NCBI GenBank assembly: GCA_020630305.1
Contig: JAHDBQ010000038.1
Location: 1 to 7,509 of the forward strand
Length of the DNA stretch: 7,509 nt
DNA from: Alphaproteobacteria bacterium
Lineage (GTDB): Bacteria > Pseudomonadota > Alphaproteobacteria > Rickettsiales > Rickettsiaceae
Direction: 5' to 3'
Positions 7,047 through 7,509 of the stretch are shown piece by piece. The stretch's first letter is position 1. The number at the start of each line of letters is the position of its first letter. The translations under genes were made by a program, and so were the position numbers. Below the pieces are notes generated by a model. It saw only the letters and a program-made list of their open reading frames with translations, did no database searches and was not told the origin of the DNA.

Positions 7047-7509
7047 CTACTCAAATTCAATTAAGACTTCGCCGCTAGAAACATTATCTAGCTCCTTTAC
7101 TGCAATCTTAGCAACCACTCCGCTGCGCTCTGCAGTTATAATATTTTCCATCTTCATCGCAGTAAGTACCACAAGCTCTTGCCCTGGAGTGATTTTATCT
7201 CCAACATTTACGTGGATTTTTACAATCTGCCCAGAAAGCGGCGCAAGTAGTTCGTTCATGTCATCGGCATCATCACGGGTCATCATTAGCGCTTCTAGCT
7301 CAGACATTCTAGGGGAGCGCACGAAAACATCAACTGTTATACCAGAATAAGTGAGCCTATACCCGGTTGATATTTTCTCTACCCTAATATTCACTTTTTG
7401 CCCATTAATAATCACGCTAATCAACGGATTACCTATATTCCAATTACCGCGAACAGAACTCCGTTTTGTCTCGTGACGAATATTATAGCCATCATCAATG
7501 CGCTTAGTC
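7047..7509 (-). CDS. pccA: Biotin-dependent acyl-CoA carboxylase alpha subunit, C-terminal part (propionyl-CoA carboxylase-like)
   Basis: The reading frame is open to the right edge and shows the last 153 residues; the catalytic biotin carboxylase domain lies outside the window. The TTG at 7422-7424 is only an internal codon and not a start. The final 70 or so residues form a biotinyl carrier domain: LAPLSGQIVKIHVNVGDKI, then TAMKMEN with the biotin-accepting lysine encoded at 7152-7154, then AERSGVVAKI. The preceding part (about residues 1-80 of the fragment) fits the linker domain that contacts the beta subunit in propionyl-CoA carboxylase-type enzymes, which make methylmalonyl-CoA from propionyl-CoA. 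A separate AccB is unlikely, because the frame continues upstream without a start codon context. Acetyl- or methylcrotonyl-CoA carboxylase subunits are alternatives, so the symbol is tentative. The glycosyltransferase gene follows after 5 nt. Confidence 0.8.
   Translation of the reverse strand, partial: TKRIDDGYNIRHETKRSSVRGNWNIGNPLISVIINGQKVNIRVEKISTGYRLTYSGITVDVFVRSPRMSELEALMMTRDDADDMNELLAPLSGQIVKIHVNVGDKITPGQELVVLTAMKMENIITAERSGVVAKIAVKELDNVSSGEVLIEFE

Noticed and set aside
7152..7160. Thr in place of the usual Glu just before the biotinylation AMKM motif, considered as a loss-of-function sign.
   Set aside because: The AMKM core and following Glu-Asn are intact, and other biotin carriers tolerate Ser or similar at that place (for example pyruvate carboxylase SAMKME).

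Overview
The window looks like a chromosomal segment of an AT-rich alphaproteobacterium, most likely of the order Rickettsiales (Rickettsiaceae or a close relative). Three things point there. A 5-aminolevulinate synthase of the C4 (Shemin) pathway is present, and lgt is followed directly by midA, which is a common alphaproteobacterial pairing. The CyaY, HemA and RecO proteins also resemble, from memory, the Rickettsia versions: the TYVINKQSA..EIWLSSPISGPHH block of frataxin, and the KKPLKE / HGLYSG / ARLHEHIGM blocks of RecO. No database search was possible, so the genus is open.

Layout: two transcription blocks converge at about 1984-2088. The left block, on the plus strand, holds the 3' end of cyaY (frataxin, iron donor for Fe-S clusters) and a complete ABC half-exporter 39 bp downstream. 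The right block, on the minus strand and read from the right edge, holds the 3' end of a biotin-dependent acyl-CoA carboxylase alpha subunit (pccA-like), then a family 2 glycosyltransferase 5 bp later, then recO 22 bp later. A 171-bp AT-rich gap with a good sigma70-like promoter follows, and after it hemA, lgt (19 bp later) and midA (overlapping the end of lgt).

How the genes fit together: hemA makes the first haem precursor, MidA is the homologue of the complex I assembly methyltransferase NDUFAF7, and CyaY serves Fe-S assembly, so respiratory cofactor and complex maturation is a recurring theme. Lgt starts lipoprotein maturation. The glycosyltransferase probably acts on a surface glycan and is the most accessory-looking gene, sitting between two housekeeping genes. 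RecO is recombinational repair.

I found no RNA gene, insertion sequence, CRISPR array, attachment site or convincing intrinsic terminator. Every full-length gene appears intact with its key motifs. I see no evidence here for a previously undescribed system. The points worth a second look are modest: gene order, start sites and regulation.
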